Shown here piece by piece: positions 22,875 through 35,159 of a stretch of 64,000 nucleotides of DNA. The position numbers and the translations under genes were made by a program. The notes beneath the pieces were generated by a model. The model did no database searches, had not been told where the DNA came from, and worked only from the letters and a program-made list of their open reading frames with translations. Numbering within the stretch: position 1 is the stretch's first letter; the number at the start of each line of letters is the position of its first letter. The DNA lies in the NCBI GenBank assembly GCA_024114885.1, contig CP099424.1, forward strand, positions 1,612,001-1,676,000, read 5' to 3'. The DNA comes from Septoria linicola. Taxonomy: Eukaryota > Ascomycota > Dothideomycetes > Mycosphaerellales > Mycosphaerellaceae.

Positions 22875-25800
22875 GTACCTAGTATTACTAGAGTTAGAAG
22901 AGGCTACTTAGCCTTCCTACTACCTAGTAATAGAAACTCTACTAAGAGAGAAAGATCTAAGTCTTAGTAATTTCCTAAATACGAGGAATCCCTGTCCCTT
23001 AGAGCTAGTCTCCCTACTATAAGAAATTACCCTTCTCTAGAATCCTTAGCTAGTCTAAAGTATTCTACTAATTATTTATTCTATTCACCTATTTCTATAA
23101 TAGACTAAAAGGACAAGAAGAGCTAAAGGATTCTAATCCTAGACAGAACTAACTAGAAGAGATAGTTCAAGCTATAGATAGACAAGCTGGAAGGAAAGGA
23201 CTAGTTCTAGGCAATTAGCTAACTAATTGTTAGAGGGAACCTATATACAGTTTAGTAGGACACTAGTCTTTAGATACATGTTACTTAGAATCAATACTTC
23301 TTAAAAGACAATATAGTATACAGGTTTAGTATTAGATGCAGTATTAGTAAAGATAATAAGATAGAGCTAGAGACATAGTATGTTACTATACTAGTAGCTA
23401 AGATATAGGTGATTCTCTAGAACAAGTATAATAGAGTCCTGAAGTCCTATACTATAGGTCTAATTAAGTAGTTTGTTATATTCAGGATATTACCTAATAA
23501 GACAATTAGGGAAGCATAGAGACACCTTAGAGGCCTAGGCAAGAGGATTACTAAGATTGATCCTTAGGAAGCCTACTACTAGAGCTAAGAGAAAAGGCTG
23601 AAACATCTCCTATAGTCCCTACCTATATTATACTAAGTAGCTAAGGATACTATTATGACCTAACTATCCTTAGATATAGACACTGTTCTCCTTCTACTTG
23701 AGTCCTAAGAGGTAAGAGATAATCTAGATAAGATAGACATAGGTCTAGCTGTATTCTATTCTAGGCAGCCCTACTAAGGAAAGTCCCTACTAATGTGCTA
23801 GCTCTATAAGAAAGGGAAGTACTAGTTAAAGGATTGTCCTAACCTCCCTACTATTAAGAAACTGTCCTAGTAGAGAAACAGTACTAAGAACTAGAAGGAC
23901 CCTTAGGGATTATTCCTTAGAGAGAGGGTTAGAAGATCCCTTTTACTAAGGAATACTAGATATATTAAGAAAGTTATCTATAAGTTATTATTATATAATA
24001 AGCTGAAGAAGGTTGTCTAGAAAATAGGCAAGCAGCTTTAAAGGATAGAAAAGTCTAGAAAGCTTCTAAAGAAAGGATTTTCAGCCTAGGAGTCTAGTTC
24101 TAGTTCTGATTCTAGAACTTACTCTAGTTCTAGAAGCAATAATGATTCCCTATTAGAAGATAATAACTAAGATAAGTTAGCCTATTCTATAATTAAGGCT
24201 AAAGGCAAGTTGTTACCCTAAGAATAGCTCTTAGATTCCTATGCCTTATCCTATATAACTAACTAACTATCCTTCTTCAGATTAGTAAAGCTACTAAGGA
24301 AGAAAGTATAGATTAAGGTAGGAGGAGGATACCTCTATACAACCTACTCTAGACTAGTATAGATAAAGGGAATCTTAGAAGGAGAAGTTCTACTTGATAG
24401 GGTACTGTTTATTCCTAATCTTAGAGTAAATCTTGTGTTATAGGATTAGTTTAGTAAGTAATTTAGAGTCTAGAAGCCTGATTTCACTCTTACCTCCCTA
24501 GATAGCTAAACAGTTATGAAGACTAAGCTAGTTAGAGGTATTCTATTTATTAGTGAGATATTACCTCTCCTATAGGAAAAGTTATATTACTTACTATATG
24601 ATCCTATAGAGGTTAATAATGCCTATACTGCCCTATTAGAGAAGGATCTGAAACAGTAGGAGCTATAGTATAGAAGATTTACATACTTTAGAAGAGGGTT
24701 ACTCTTAAACCTTTATAAAGTTACTAACCTAAAGGAAAGAATTCTAATTCCTAACTAGGAAGAGTATAAGTATAGGATCTGTATAATAGGTAAGATAAAG
24801 AAACACCTAGGCAAGTCTGTTAAGAGAAGACCTAAAAGATTAGCCCTTGTATTAGTAGATATCTATAGACTATTACCATTATTAGTAAAAGGTTTTATAT
24901 AGTAGCTTGAGATTATTAACAACTTCTTAAGAAAGAAATAGGCATTTCTACTTAAGGCTAGATCAGATACACTAACTACTCTTTAGAACTAGAGGATTAA
25001 GGTAGAAAGGCAGTTAGTAGCACTCCTTAAGTCTGTAAGAGCTAACAATACTAGAGAGATTACTACTTTAATTAAATAGTAGGAGAAGGACTTTAGAATC
25101 ACCCTTAAGCTAACTAAGGCCTATAATTTACTCTAGAATAGAGTAGTTAAGAGGTCTATCTAAACATTAGAGGCCTCTATTAGAGTAATGCTTGAAGAAA
25201 GCAAGATACCTATTAAGTTTTAGCTAGAAGCCCTTAAAGCATAGGTGTATATAAGGAACAAGCTTCTAAATAGACCTGATATTGAGGGATTCAAGCTCTC
25301 ACCTAATAAAGCTTTTAATAAGATCAAACTAACAGTCTCCCACCTTAAGGTATAGGGATATAGAGCTATAGTGTATATAGATATAAGAGTATAGCCTTAG
25401 TAGGCAAGGAGTAACAAACTAATAAATAGAGGAAAGGATACTATGTTTATTAGATACTATAACAATATAGTAAAGGTATAGAAGTTCTAGGAGCTAGACA
25501 TGAAGGCTATTAAGTAGTATACTAATACAATCTTCTTTAAAGATAAGCTAGGTAGAGAATTAGACTTAAACATTAAGATCAAGAATCTCCCTAGTTCAGC
25601 TCTAGAAAGAAGACCTATTAGAAGGCTAAGAACTATTAGCTAGCCTACTCTATAAGCTAGTAGGAGTACCCTAGGTGCTCCTAGTCTAGGCTAGTAGAAG
25701 CCTCCTCCTCCTTAGCTATTAGTATAGGTTTAGGAAGGAAAGAAACTCTTTATATAACTTCTACCTCTACTAGAAGATATAGGAGAGTATAGAAAATTCC

Positions 25801-27752
25801 TAGACTAAGGGAAAGTTAAGAAAGAATCTAAGAATTCTGCTTAAGAAACTATAGAGGTAGATTAGGAGTAGATAGCCTTAAGGCAAACCCTTAGAAAGAG
25901 GAAAGTATCCTAAGAACTTAATAGATTTAACTAGAAGCTAAAGCTAATCAGGCTTAAGCCAGATTAGAATAGTTAGCTAGACAAGGAAATGCTCCTAGAG
26001 TATCAGGCTTTCTTCTTAGCTATAAGCTCTATTAACCTAGGTATCCTATAGGACCTAGAATTCTTAGAGGAAGTTAAAGAGATTGCATTCTTAGCTACTA
26101 AAGAAGCAGGAATATACAAATAGGAGGTTCTAATCCTAAGGAACTATAAGGAAGCAGTAAGTGATCCTAAGTAGGGTTATCTCTAGTAAGAAGCTATTTA
26201 GAAGGAGCTAGATATACTTACAAGTAATAACACCTAGACTATAGTGGTCCTACTAAAAGGGGCTAACCTAGTTACCTTAAGATAGGTCTTTAATGTTAAG
26301 AGAAAGCTTAGTAGAGCTATTAAAAAGTTCAAGGCAAGACTAGTTATAAGAGGGTTCTTCTAAAAGTATAGAGTAGACTATATAGAGACTTTTGCCCTTA
26401 TAGTTAGGCAGGATACTCTAAGAGGATTCATGGCTATAGTCTATAAGAAGGACCTAGTTCTATACTAAGTGGATATGAACAATGCATTTATAGAGAGCAC
26501 CCTATATAAGGACATCTATATAATCCTACTACTAGGTATTAACCTACTAACTAGTATAGTCTTGCAAGTTCTAAGGAGTCTCTATAGGCTAAAGTAAGCT
26601 ATAAGAGACTAGAATCAGCTATGTGTATTAAAGCTGAAAGGAATAGGATTCAGACAATTAGAAGTAGACCTATGTCTTCTAATCTACAAGAAAAGGAAAG
26701 ACCTAATAATCCTAATCTATGTTAATAACATACCTATTACTATAGAGAGACTAGAAGATGTCCTCTAGTTTAAAGACTAACTTAGTAAGGTCTTTAAGAT
26801 TAAAGATCTTAGAGAACCAGACAAGATTCTTAGAATGAGACTAATAAGAAACAGACAGCAAGGCTAGCTGAAACTTAACTAGAAGCACTATATCTAAGAG
26901 AACCTAGCTAAGATAGGAATAGGTTAAGAGACTATATTACTAACTCTTTCACTAATAGATAGCTATAAAAGTCTGAAGCCTACTAGACTAAATAATAAAA
27001 GGTATAACAAATAGGAGTACTAATCCATTATTAGAACATAGATATAGCTTGTAACTGTTATAAGACTAGACATTTCATTTACCTTTAGAAGATTAAGCTC
27101 CTATATTAGTAATCTAACAGTAGGATATATAAAGGCTCTAAAGAAGCTGACTAGATACCTAAGATCAAACCTAGACCTTAGTCTAAGATACTCAAGGAAT
27201 AGTTAAGGCTACCTTACTAGATATATAGACTCTAACTATGTAATAGACAAGACTAACAGAGTCTCAATCCTTGGATATGTCTTCTTCCTTTATAGTATAC
27301 TAATCTCCTAGATAAGTAAGAAGTAGAAATCTGTAGCTATATCTATAATAGAAGCTGAATATATAGCTATAGGAGTATATATAAAACAGTTATAGTTCCT
27401 TAGTGCTCTTTTAAGAGAGCTTGGATACCTAGAGTTAGTAGAAGAATGTTCTTACTAACTAAGGATCCTTAGTAACTAGGAAACTGTTACTAGAATCAGG
27501 CCAATTTAGCTAAAAGGTAATAACTAAGCTGCCCTTACTCTAGTCAAGGACTCATATATTTATAACAAGTCTAAACACATTAATATCTTATACAATGCTA
27601 TAAGAAAGCTCTAGTAGAACAGACTTATCTCTATAGAATATATAAACACAAAAGAGATAGTAGTAGATAGTCTTACTAAGCTAAAGAATAGACTACAGTT
27701 TTAGGAGTTTGTAAGGCAGCTCTGCCTTATATAAGAGATGTGCAAAAGATAA
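22875..27752 (+). pseudogene. Cop4 gag-pol, RIP-inactivated
   Basis: One continuous frame of about 1626 codons with only in-frame TAG/TAA stops. Landmarks: a CCHC knuckle at 23796-23837 (two of its Cys/His now Tyr), protease LLDS at 24228-24239, integrase with its zinc and core parts at about 24660-25560, reverse transcriptase at about 26280-26770 and RNase H to about 27700. The order integrase before reverse transcriptase is diagnostic for copia. The motif at 26718-26729 is Tyr-Val-Asn-Asn: both catalytic Asp codons were hit by TpG-to-TpA. The last codon before the UTR is TAA at 27750-27752. Confidence 0.92.
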
Positions 27753-28396
27753 CTCCAAGCCTTGGAGCTGAACTAAGAGGAGTCTAAAAGAAAGATTTTA
27801 GTTACTTGACTCCTCCTTAGTTAGACTTTACAAAGTCCTAAATGCCCTTACTAATATTAGACCTGTTACTAACTATAATATTACTATATAGCACCTAGCT
27901 AAACTAGACACCCCCTAAGGCCAAGTACTAGTTAATGTTAAAGACCTCCTCTATAGTAGCTATTATCTCCTCTACTAGTATGTAGTTACTCTACTCCCTA
28001 GCTTGATATAAGATCCCTACAGCTAAGAATAGTACACTCTAAAGACTATTAGGGAACTAAGAAGCTATATAGAATATAACTAAGTAAGAGACTAGGCTAT
28101 AAGGAATCTAGGGAGCTGTTAGAATTAGCTATAAGAAAGGATAGGGGCAACTTACTAGATAGTCTATGTCCTAAATAATCCACTCCTATATAAGAGAGGA
28201 GGAAGATCTTATAGAAGGCATTTCTTTTACCTTTTTGTAGAAGATAGTAGTATAGAAAGTTTGTTAGATTAATAGTTAGTACTATCTAGTTATTAGTCTA
28301 AAAAGCAAGTACTTAATGACTAATCAAGATTAGGACTAGCATTTGAGTGCTACAGATGATCTATTAAAAGATCTGACTATATAGTATGAGTAGGAG

Positions 28397-28674
28397 TGTT
28401 AAGAATGTATCCTAGATAGTTAGTCTAGATATAGACTTCTGAGCATGGTTCTGGATACCTAAGGCATCTACCTAAGGCTTAGCAAGAGGTATATCTTGCT
28501 TCTCTCTCTTCTCTTCTTAGATAACTAACTTAATTAACTTTGTATTTAGTTCCTAGCATATTACTACTATACTATGTATATAAGTCAGTTCAAGATTGAT
28601 CCCCTATTCTTCTTCACTACGCTATACCCTCCTTGATATTATATAGTATCTACAAACGCCCTCTACTTTTAACA
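28397..28674 (+). repeat. Cop4 3' LTR
   Basis: 278 bp with intact TGTTAAGAATG start and TTTTAACA end. A purine-rich tract (gagtaggag) lies just before it. Confidence 0.96.
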
Positions 28675-30139
28675 TAAGTTAGTAAAGATCTCTATAAGAT
28701 AGTAGTATATTTCTACTTTATTAATACCTACCTAGTTCTCTACTATTACACCTAGTATTACTAGAGTTAGAAGAGGCTACTTAGCCTTCCTACTACCTAG
28801 TAATAGAAACTCTACTAAGAGAGAAAGATCTAAGTCTTAGTAATTTCCTAAATACGAGGAATCCCTATCCCTTAGAGCTAGTCTCCCTACTATAAGAAAT
28901 TACTCTTCTCTAGAATCCTTAGCTAGTCTAAAGCATTCTACTAATTATTTATTCTATTTACCTATTTCTATAATAGACTAAGAGGACAAGAAGAGCTAAA
29001 GGATTCTAATTCTAGATAGAACTAACTAGAAGAGATAGTTTAAGCTATAGACAGACAAGCTAGAAGGGAAGGACTAGTTCTAGGCAATTAGCTAACTAAT
29101 TATTAGAGGGAACCTATATATAGTTTAGTAGGATACTAGTCTCTAGATATATATTACTTAGAATTAATACTTCTTAAAAGACAATATAGTATATAGGTTT
29201 AGTATTAGATATAGTATTAGTAAAGATAATAAGATAGAGCTAGAGATATAGTATATTACTATACTAGTAGCTAAGATATAGGTAATTCTCTAGAATAAGT
29301 ATAATAGAGTCCTAAAGTCCTATACTATAGGTCTAATTAAGTAGTTTATTATATTTAGGATATTACCTAATAAGACAATTAGGGAAGTATAGAGACACCT
29401 TAGAGGCCTAGGTAAGAGGATTACTAAGATTAATCCTTAGGAAGCTTACTACTAGAGCTAAGAGAAAAGGCTAAAATATCTCCTATAGTCCCTTCCTATA
29501 TTATACTAAGTAGCTAAGGATACTATTATAACCTAACTATCCTTAGATATAGACACTATTCTCCTTCTACTTAAGTCCTAAGAGGTAAGAGACAATCTAG
29601 ACAAGATAGATATAGGTCTAGCTATATTCTATTCTAGGCAGCCCTACTAAGGAAAGTCTCTACTAATATACTAGCTCTATAAGAAAGGGAAGTACTAGTT
29701 AAAGGATTATCCTAACTTCCCTACTACTAAGAAACTATCCTAGTAGAGAAATAGTACTAAGAACTAGAAGGACCCTTAGGGATTATTCCTTAGAGGGAGG
29801 GTTAGAAGATCCCTATTACTAAGGAATACTAGATATATTAAGAAAGCTATCTATAAGTTATTATTATATAATAAGCTAAAGAAGGTTATCTAGAAAATAG
29901 GCAAGTAGCTTTAGAGGATAGAAAAGTCTAGAAAGCTTCTAAAGAAAGGATTTTTAGCCTAGGAGTCTAGTTCTAGTTCTAATTCTAGAACTTACTCTAG
30001 TTCTAGAAGTAATAATAATTCCCTATTAGAAGATAATAACTAAGATAAGTTAGCCTATTCTATAATTAAGGCTAAAGGCAAGTTATTACTCTAAGAATAG
30101 CTCTTAGATTCCTATACCTTATCCTATATAACTAACTAA

Positions 30140-30418
30140 TAATAGATAATAACTACCCTAACACTAACCCCCTAGGCAGGTATAAGAGTGGTCGCTATAG
30201 AACAAGACCTGTTCGGAGAGTAATAGTCTTGTAATACGTTAATTAACCGGTAGTAACGAGCTCAAAATAGTAGTCCTAAGACTAAGAGCCTATACTAGGA
30301 CCGTAGGACATTAAATTAATCAAGTAGAGTAAACATTACTATCTTAGAAACGAGCTACTACCTTGCTTTTGTACTAAAACTGCTAAGCATAGTATATAGG
30401 TAGGCCTTTGCCTTACTA
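30140..30418 (-). repeat. Gyp1 3' LTR
   Basis: 279 bp, pairs with 43037-43315. On the minus strand it begins TAGTAAGG (mutated TGG) and ends CTATTA. Confidence 0.94.
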
Positions 30419-30430
30419 ATCCTCCCTTCC
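30419..30430 (-). other. Gyp1 polypurine tract
   Basis: On the minus strand this reads GGAAGGGAGGAT and abuts the 3' LTR, where plus-strand priming is expected. It confirms the orientation. Confidence 0.75.
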
Positions 30431-30480
30431 TTAGTATCTAACTAGATACCTAACTACCTGTAGATCTTACTTAGAATTGC

Positions 30481-33400
30481 TTAAAACTAGCTAGTTTTTC
30501 TATTAAAGTCTATTAAACTTTCAATTAGAGGCCTATTAAATAGTTACCTTTTCTAACGATAACTACTAAAAACACCTTCTTAGATCCGATTATTATTCGC
30601 TAGACGCTACTCTTCTACTATATCCTTAAGGATCTCCTTAGGAACGGCCTCTCTCTTCTTCGATACTAATACTTCTAAGTTACTATCTACGCTTATAAAG
30701 CTAGCTTCGCTAAATACCTACTCCTTAATGTCTATAGCTATAGCGTAGGTAGTATCGAACTAAGCTTCAGCTATAGTCTACTACTTAGCTATATAGACCT
30801 TGAACTCCTCCTTACTTATACTAAAGAGCTTCTTTATCTCTATACTTACTATCTAATCCGCCTATAGAACTCGGCCTACTAAGGTATCGGAAATCGGCCC
30901 TAGGCCGGTTAGAAGTACCTTAGTAGCGAAGGGTTTTGTTACTCGCGTAGGGTATATAGTGCCGGAAGCTATAAAGAGTATCCGCTCGTAGTAGAGATAT
31001 ACGTTATAGATCGTAGGAACGTTAACGTAGTTACTATTAGGTAGCTTATCTAACGTTCGACTATTAGGGTAGGCTAGAAATACTATAGGAATTAAGCGAT
31101 ACTCTTCGCCTATACGAGTATACCGCTAAGGGATATAGGAGTACGAAATAACTAGCGAGCCCGCTTTAGTATAAGGGTTCTTCTAGCTAAGCTTAAGATT
31201 AGCTTTCATTTCGTTAGTAATTACTAGAGGTATAGTTTCGATAAAACCCGTGCCGTAGCTTTACTTATTAGCGATAATACGCCTTACTAGCTACTTTGCC
31301 TCCTTAGGGTCAAAGAGCCTATTACTAATCGTGTCTAAGGTTAGTAAAAGTCGTCCTCTATCGCTAGTATCGTCTAGAGAGATTACAAACTAAACCTAAT
31401 TAAGGCCCTTCTCCTTAAGTAGTATGTTCTCGTTCAAGGCGATATACTAGAAGCCGTTAGGGTAGTTAGAACTAGCCTTATCGTCGAAGATATAAAAGGT
31501 AGTAGATAGGTAGGCTACGTACTTAACGGTCGTATACGGAGTAGTAACTAGCTAGTATAGCTATAGTAGAGGATATTAGCGAAGAAGCTATTAGGATAGC
31601 GAGTACTATATACCGCGAGACTAACTATACTAACTAATAGCCGTGTTATGCTATCGATATACTATAAACTCATACCGTATAGCTTCGAGTAAAGAGTCTA
31701 GGATCTGAAATAGGCCTCTAGTAGAAGGAGAACAAAAGAGGAAGCTATAATCGGTCTAGGTACCCTTATTACTATCGTAGTCTAAGAGCTCCTAAGCCTT
31801 CTAACGGACGTTAGAAGTAATCTTCAAGTCTACCTCGGTCGCGGAGAACTAAAAGGGTCTAAGGTAGCTTCTACCTACCTTACGTATTAGGGCGTTAATA
31901 TCGTCCTCTAGCTCCTAAGTATTAGTACCCTTCTTACTATAGCGAGGGCGTCCTACTAGCTTAGGGAAGAAAGTATTCGCTTCTAGCTTAAACTACGTCC
32001 GGTTTTAAGTATTCTAGGCGATTAGGGCTTAGAGATCGGCTATACTACCTATCTAAATAATACGCTAGTAGAGGGTATACGTTACGTTAGCCGTCTTTAG
32101 TAGCTTTAAACCTATAGTATTACCTATCTTAGCTATACATTCTTTATAAAGAGGCTAGCTAAGGTGCGAAAGAATATTAATTAAAGCGTAGCTCTTAGCT
32201 ACTTTCTTCTTCTCCTAGATATTATCGACTTCTTTAAAAGCTCTACTAACGATTATATAGTAGTAGACTTCGGAGGTAACACTATCCTTTATATAAGCCT
32301 AGTAACGTAGATTAGGCTCCGAGTCGCTCTCTAGCTTAATTCCGCTATTATCTTCTAGTACGATTAGCGATAGGCGTTACGGACCCGGTAGCGGCTCCGT
32401 CGTAGGTAATACTTAGTCTTATATAGGATCGCTATCGCCCGAAGCGCTTAGTATAAGAGAAGTCTCGATCGAGGCAATAATAGTTTCTCTAGTACGAATT
32501 CTAGTAAGCCTCTCGCTCTTACGAAGGACGGGCGTAGGCTTCTTCGTAGAGCTTAGCGTTAACTTCTCTAACTAAGCTTTCAGCCTCTATATAGTACTAG
32601 GCGATACGGAATCTTTAAGGTAAGGCTCTAGGGTTATAAGTAAATTACCTTCTCTTTCTCCTTCTTAACTAGAGTTCCGAGTAGGACTAGATAAAGATAG
32701 GCCCTTAGGCGTAGAGGAAGAGGGTCGTCTATTAGATCTTAGATTTCTAGAAGGAGGTAATAGTCTATAGGACATTAAAGGCTATCTCTCTACTGCTAGG
32801 AACACGTAAGTCGGTTCTTCGAAGGCCTCTCCTTTAGTAAGCTTAACCGTAAACCCGTACTAATTAAGTCTATAGCCCGCTTCTAGGCGTGCCTCTCTTA
32901 TCTTACGGCTAAAGACGTCGACCTACGAGAGCTCCTCCTTAAACTTGTTCTAGTAGCGTCTCCTATTTAAGTTCGTATTAATAAAGCCTAAGCCTTACGA
33001 GCTAGGAGTCTTCTTACTCCTCTATAGCTAAAAGTGCTAGCTACGAGAGAATATATTCGCTACCTACTAATAGAAGCGATCTTGCTTTTACTACGCCGAG
33101 AAGACCTAGCCTTTAGGCTTACTCTCTTCGAAGACGCCTTTATACTTATTTAACTATTAACGAAGGTTCCTAAGTATCTCTTTATCGTATAAGACTTAGT
33201 TAAGGAAAAGGAAGTTCTACTCGTGCCTAAACTCTATACGTAGCTACTACTAGATTAAGTTTCTCTCCTTTACTAAGTCTCGGCCTTCTTAGCGTATCTT
33301 CTTTATATTATCGCGCTTTACGCTCTACGCGTTAAGGTACTTCGGTAAAATCTTAGTAGAGAGGCGTTTAAAGAAGTTAAATATACCGATCTTTATCTCG

Positions 33401-33600
33401 TCGTTTACTTCCTCGACTTGCTTAAGTACTAAGTCGACGCTCTTCTCTTAGTCTTATAGTGTCTCTAGCGATAGAATAGCTTCGGTAGTATTATTAAGGT
33501 TCGTTATACTAGTAAGAGGTCTGCTTAAGGCCTAGAAACTAACGAGCGAGCCTTCGCGATTAGTACGAGCGAGCGCTATACCTTATATAGAACTTGAAGA
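30481..33600 (-). pseudogene. Gyp1 third ORF, about 1040 codons, no recognised family
   Basis: Checked at several points from 33600 to 30481, the same minus-strand frame stays open apart from TAG/TAA codons in places where Trp or Gln would fit, as RIP produces; no frameshift is seen. Legible pieces include IKIGIFNFFKRLS near 33395, NRRRYxNKFKEEL near 32970, KLVGRPRYSKKG near 31960 and LLTLDTISN near 31340. The part around 32300-32750 is Ser/Thr/Pro-rich and looks unstructured. I see no clear signal peptide, transmembrane pair, zinc knuckle, chromodomain or protease motif, so an envelope role is not supported. It lies where env sits in some gypsy elements. The frame may begin further right, up to about 34100; the start is unknown. 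Confidence 0.75.
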
Positions 33601-34107
33601 AGCTATTTTTTATCTTTTCTTTAGAGAATCTTGTCTAGGTAGTTCTTATATCGGACTTCGAATAGGCGAGGTAGAAGGCGAAAGCGCTAGTCTTAATAAG
33701 CGTTTAGGCGTTAAAGAACGCCGGAAAGGGGAAGTCTTGTTCTTTATACGCGATAGAGAAAGAGAACGTCTTTAAATAGTCGTGTTAGTAGCTTAGAGCG
33801 ATATAAAGCGCGTAACTAGTAGTAAGTAACTTAAATAGCGAGGAGGGTCGGGCGCGTGACCGGTTATAGAGTTTTCTATTATATTAGTTGCCGCTTACGT
33901 GTATAAACAGCTATATAGCGTTACTAGGTAGTAACGAAAGATAAGAATCGAACTTAATAGAAGCAAGGCTCTATAGTAACTAATTAATAGTCGATAAGGA
34001 AGAAGAGATCGTTTAGAGCGTAAAAGTAGTCTGATTATATACCTTATCGTAGTAGCGTAACTACTATTAGGATTAGGAGTCTATACGTAGGGCTTAGTTA
34101 CGTAAGG

Positions 34108-34138
34108 TTTTAGTTATCGTTTAAAACGATAACTAAAA
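34108..34138. repeat. near-perfect palindrome in Gyp1, copy 1
   Basis: The arms AGTTATCGTTT and AAAACGATAACT form an inverted repeat; a core of the same sequence recurs at 42298-42328, 8.2 kb away. The two copies bracket the repeat/pol/gag-protease part and separate it from the third ORF and from the leader. Confidence 0.7.
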
Positions 34139-34559
34139 GTTTACTTTACTTTAACGCTTCCGTAGCCGTCGTATACTACTAACGCTACTACTAACTACTA
34201 TAGTATACACCTTACTATCGTCGACAAGGACTAAGACTTAGATACTATCGTCGTTACCCTAGCTAACTTAAAAGAGCCTCATTTTTCGTATACCTAGTCG
34301 ACTTACTAGATCGCGCTTTCCGTATCGTAAGAGACCGCTAGCGCTATAATCAACAGCTAGAAAAGAGCTATTAGAACCGTTATTACTAAAGATTCAAGCT
34401 TCTTTACCTTTATATAGGCCGAAAAACCTTAAACTTTAAGAATTCTCTACTAGAAACTAATATCTTTAGCGATTCCTCTAGTTAGGCGAAAATTAGTAGA
34501 AAAAGGACCTTTAGGATAGATAACCCTTATCTCTCTTAGAAATCGCTAGTAGAAAAGAG

Positions 34560-35026
34560 CTTCGGGAGTATAGGTCTAGCTTAGATTTTAAGACCTAGTA
34601 GTAGAAAGTAGCTCGGGATAGCTAACTTTTATAGCGATAGTAGGCTCGGGACTTAGAAAAAGGAGTAGGATAGTAGGTTAACTAGTAGATATAGAATCTG
34701 TACTTAAAAGTTAAGCTTAGAGGAGTAACTAGCTATATAGATACTTATCTTAGCTATAGAAAATAGCGTCGGGACAGTTAGGATTAGCTAGATTTTTACT
34801 AATCTAGTAAAAGAGGAGCTCGGGAAGCTTAGATTAGAGCTCGATAGTAGCTCTAGGAATAAAAGAAGTACTCGGGACAGCTAAGATTTAGCTAGATTTA
34901 TACTAGTCTAGTAAATTACAAGCTTAGGAAGCCCCGATTAGAGCCTAATAGTAGCTTTAGGACTAAGAGAAGCGCTCGGGAAGGTTAGATTAGAGCTCGA
35001 TAGTAACTCTAGGAACAAAAGAAGCG
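34560..35026. repeat. degenerate 52-bp tandem repeat in Gyp1
   Basis: Units begin with ctcggga, cttcggga or cttagga. Units counted as 52 bp start at 34560, 34819, 34871, 34923 and 34975, with a 51-bp unit at 34768 and more diverged copies between. Two unit types (one with gattagagctcgatag, the other with gctagattt) intermix. Because 52 is not a multiple of three it is unlikely to be coding. It lies just after the end of pol. Confidence 0.75.
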
Positions 35027-35159
35027 CTTAGGATAGTACGATCTTAGGAAGATTAGCCCTTTTATAGTAGAGGCTAGGCTTTAGTAGCTAGATCTCAGCT
35101 TATGCCCCTAATTAAGTATCGTTTCTACTTCTTTAGCTCCGTCGGGCTAGCTTTAGCCT

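Larger units (their letters stand above)
22376..28674 (+). mobile_element. Cop4: least decayed Ty1/copia element, in Cop3
   Basis: Full-length 6299 bp, LTRs of 278 bp, duplication TAAGT (22371-22375 and 28675-28679). More CpA and TpG survive than in Cop1 or Cop2, so it has suffered less RIP and is probably among the youngest insertions. It sits in the leader of Cop3, 430 bp from its start. Confidence 0.96.
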
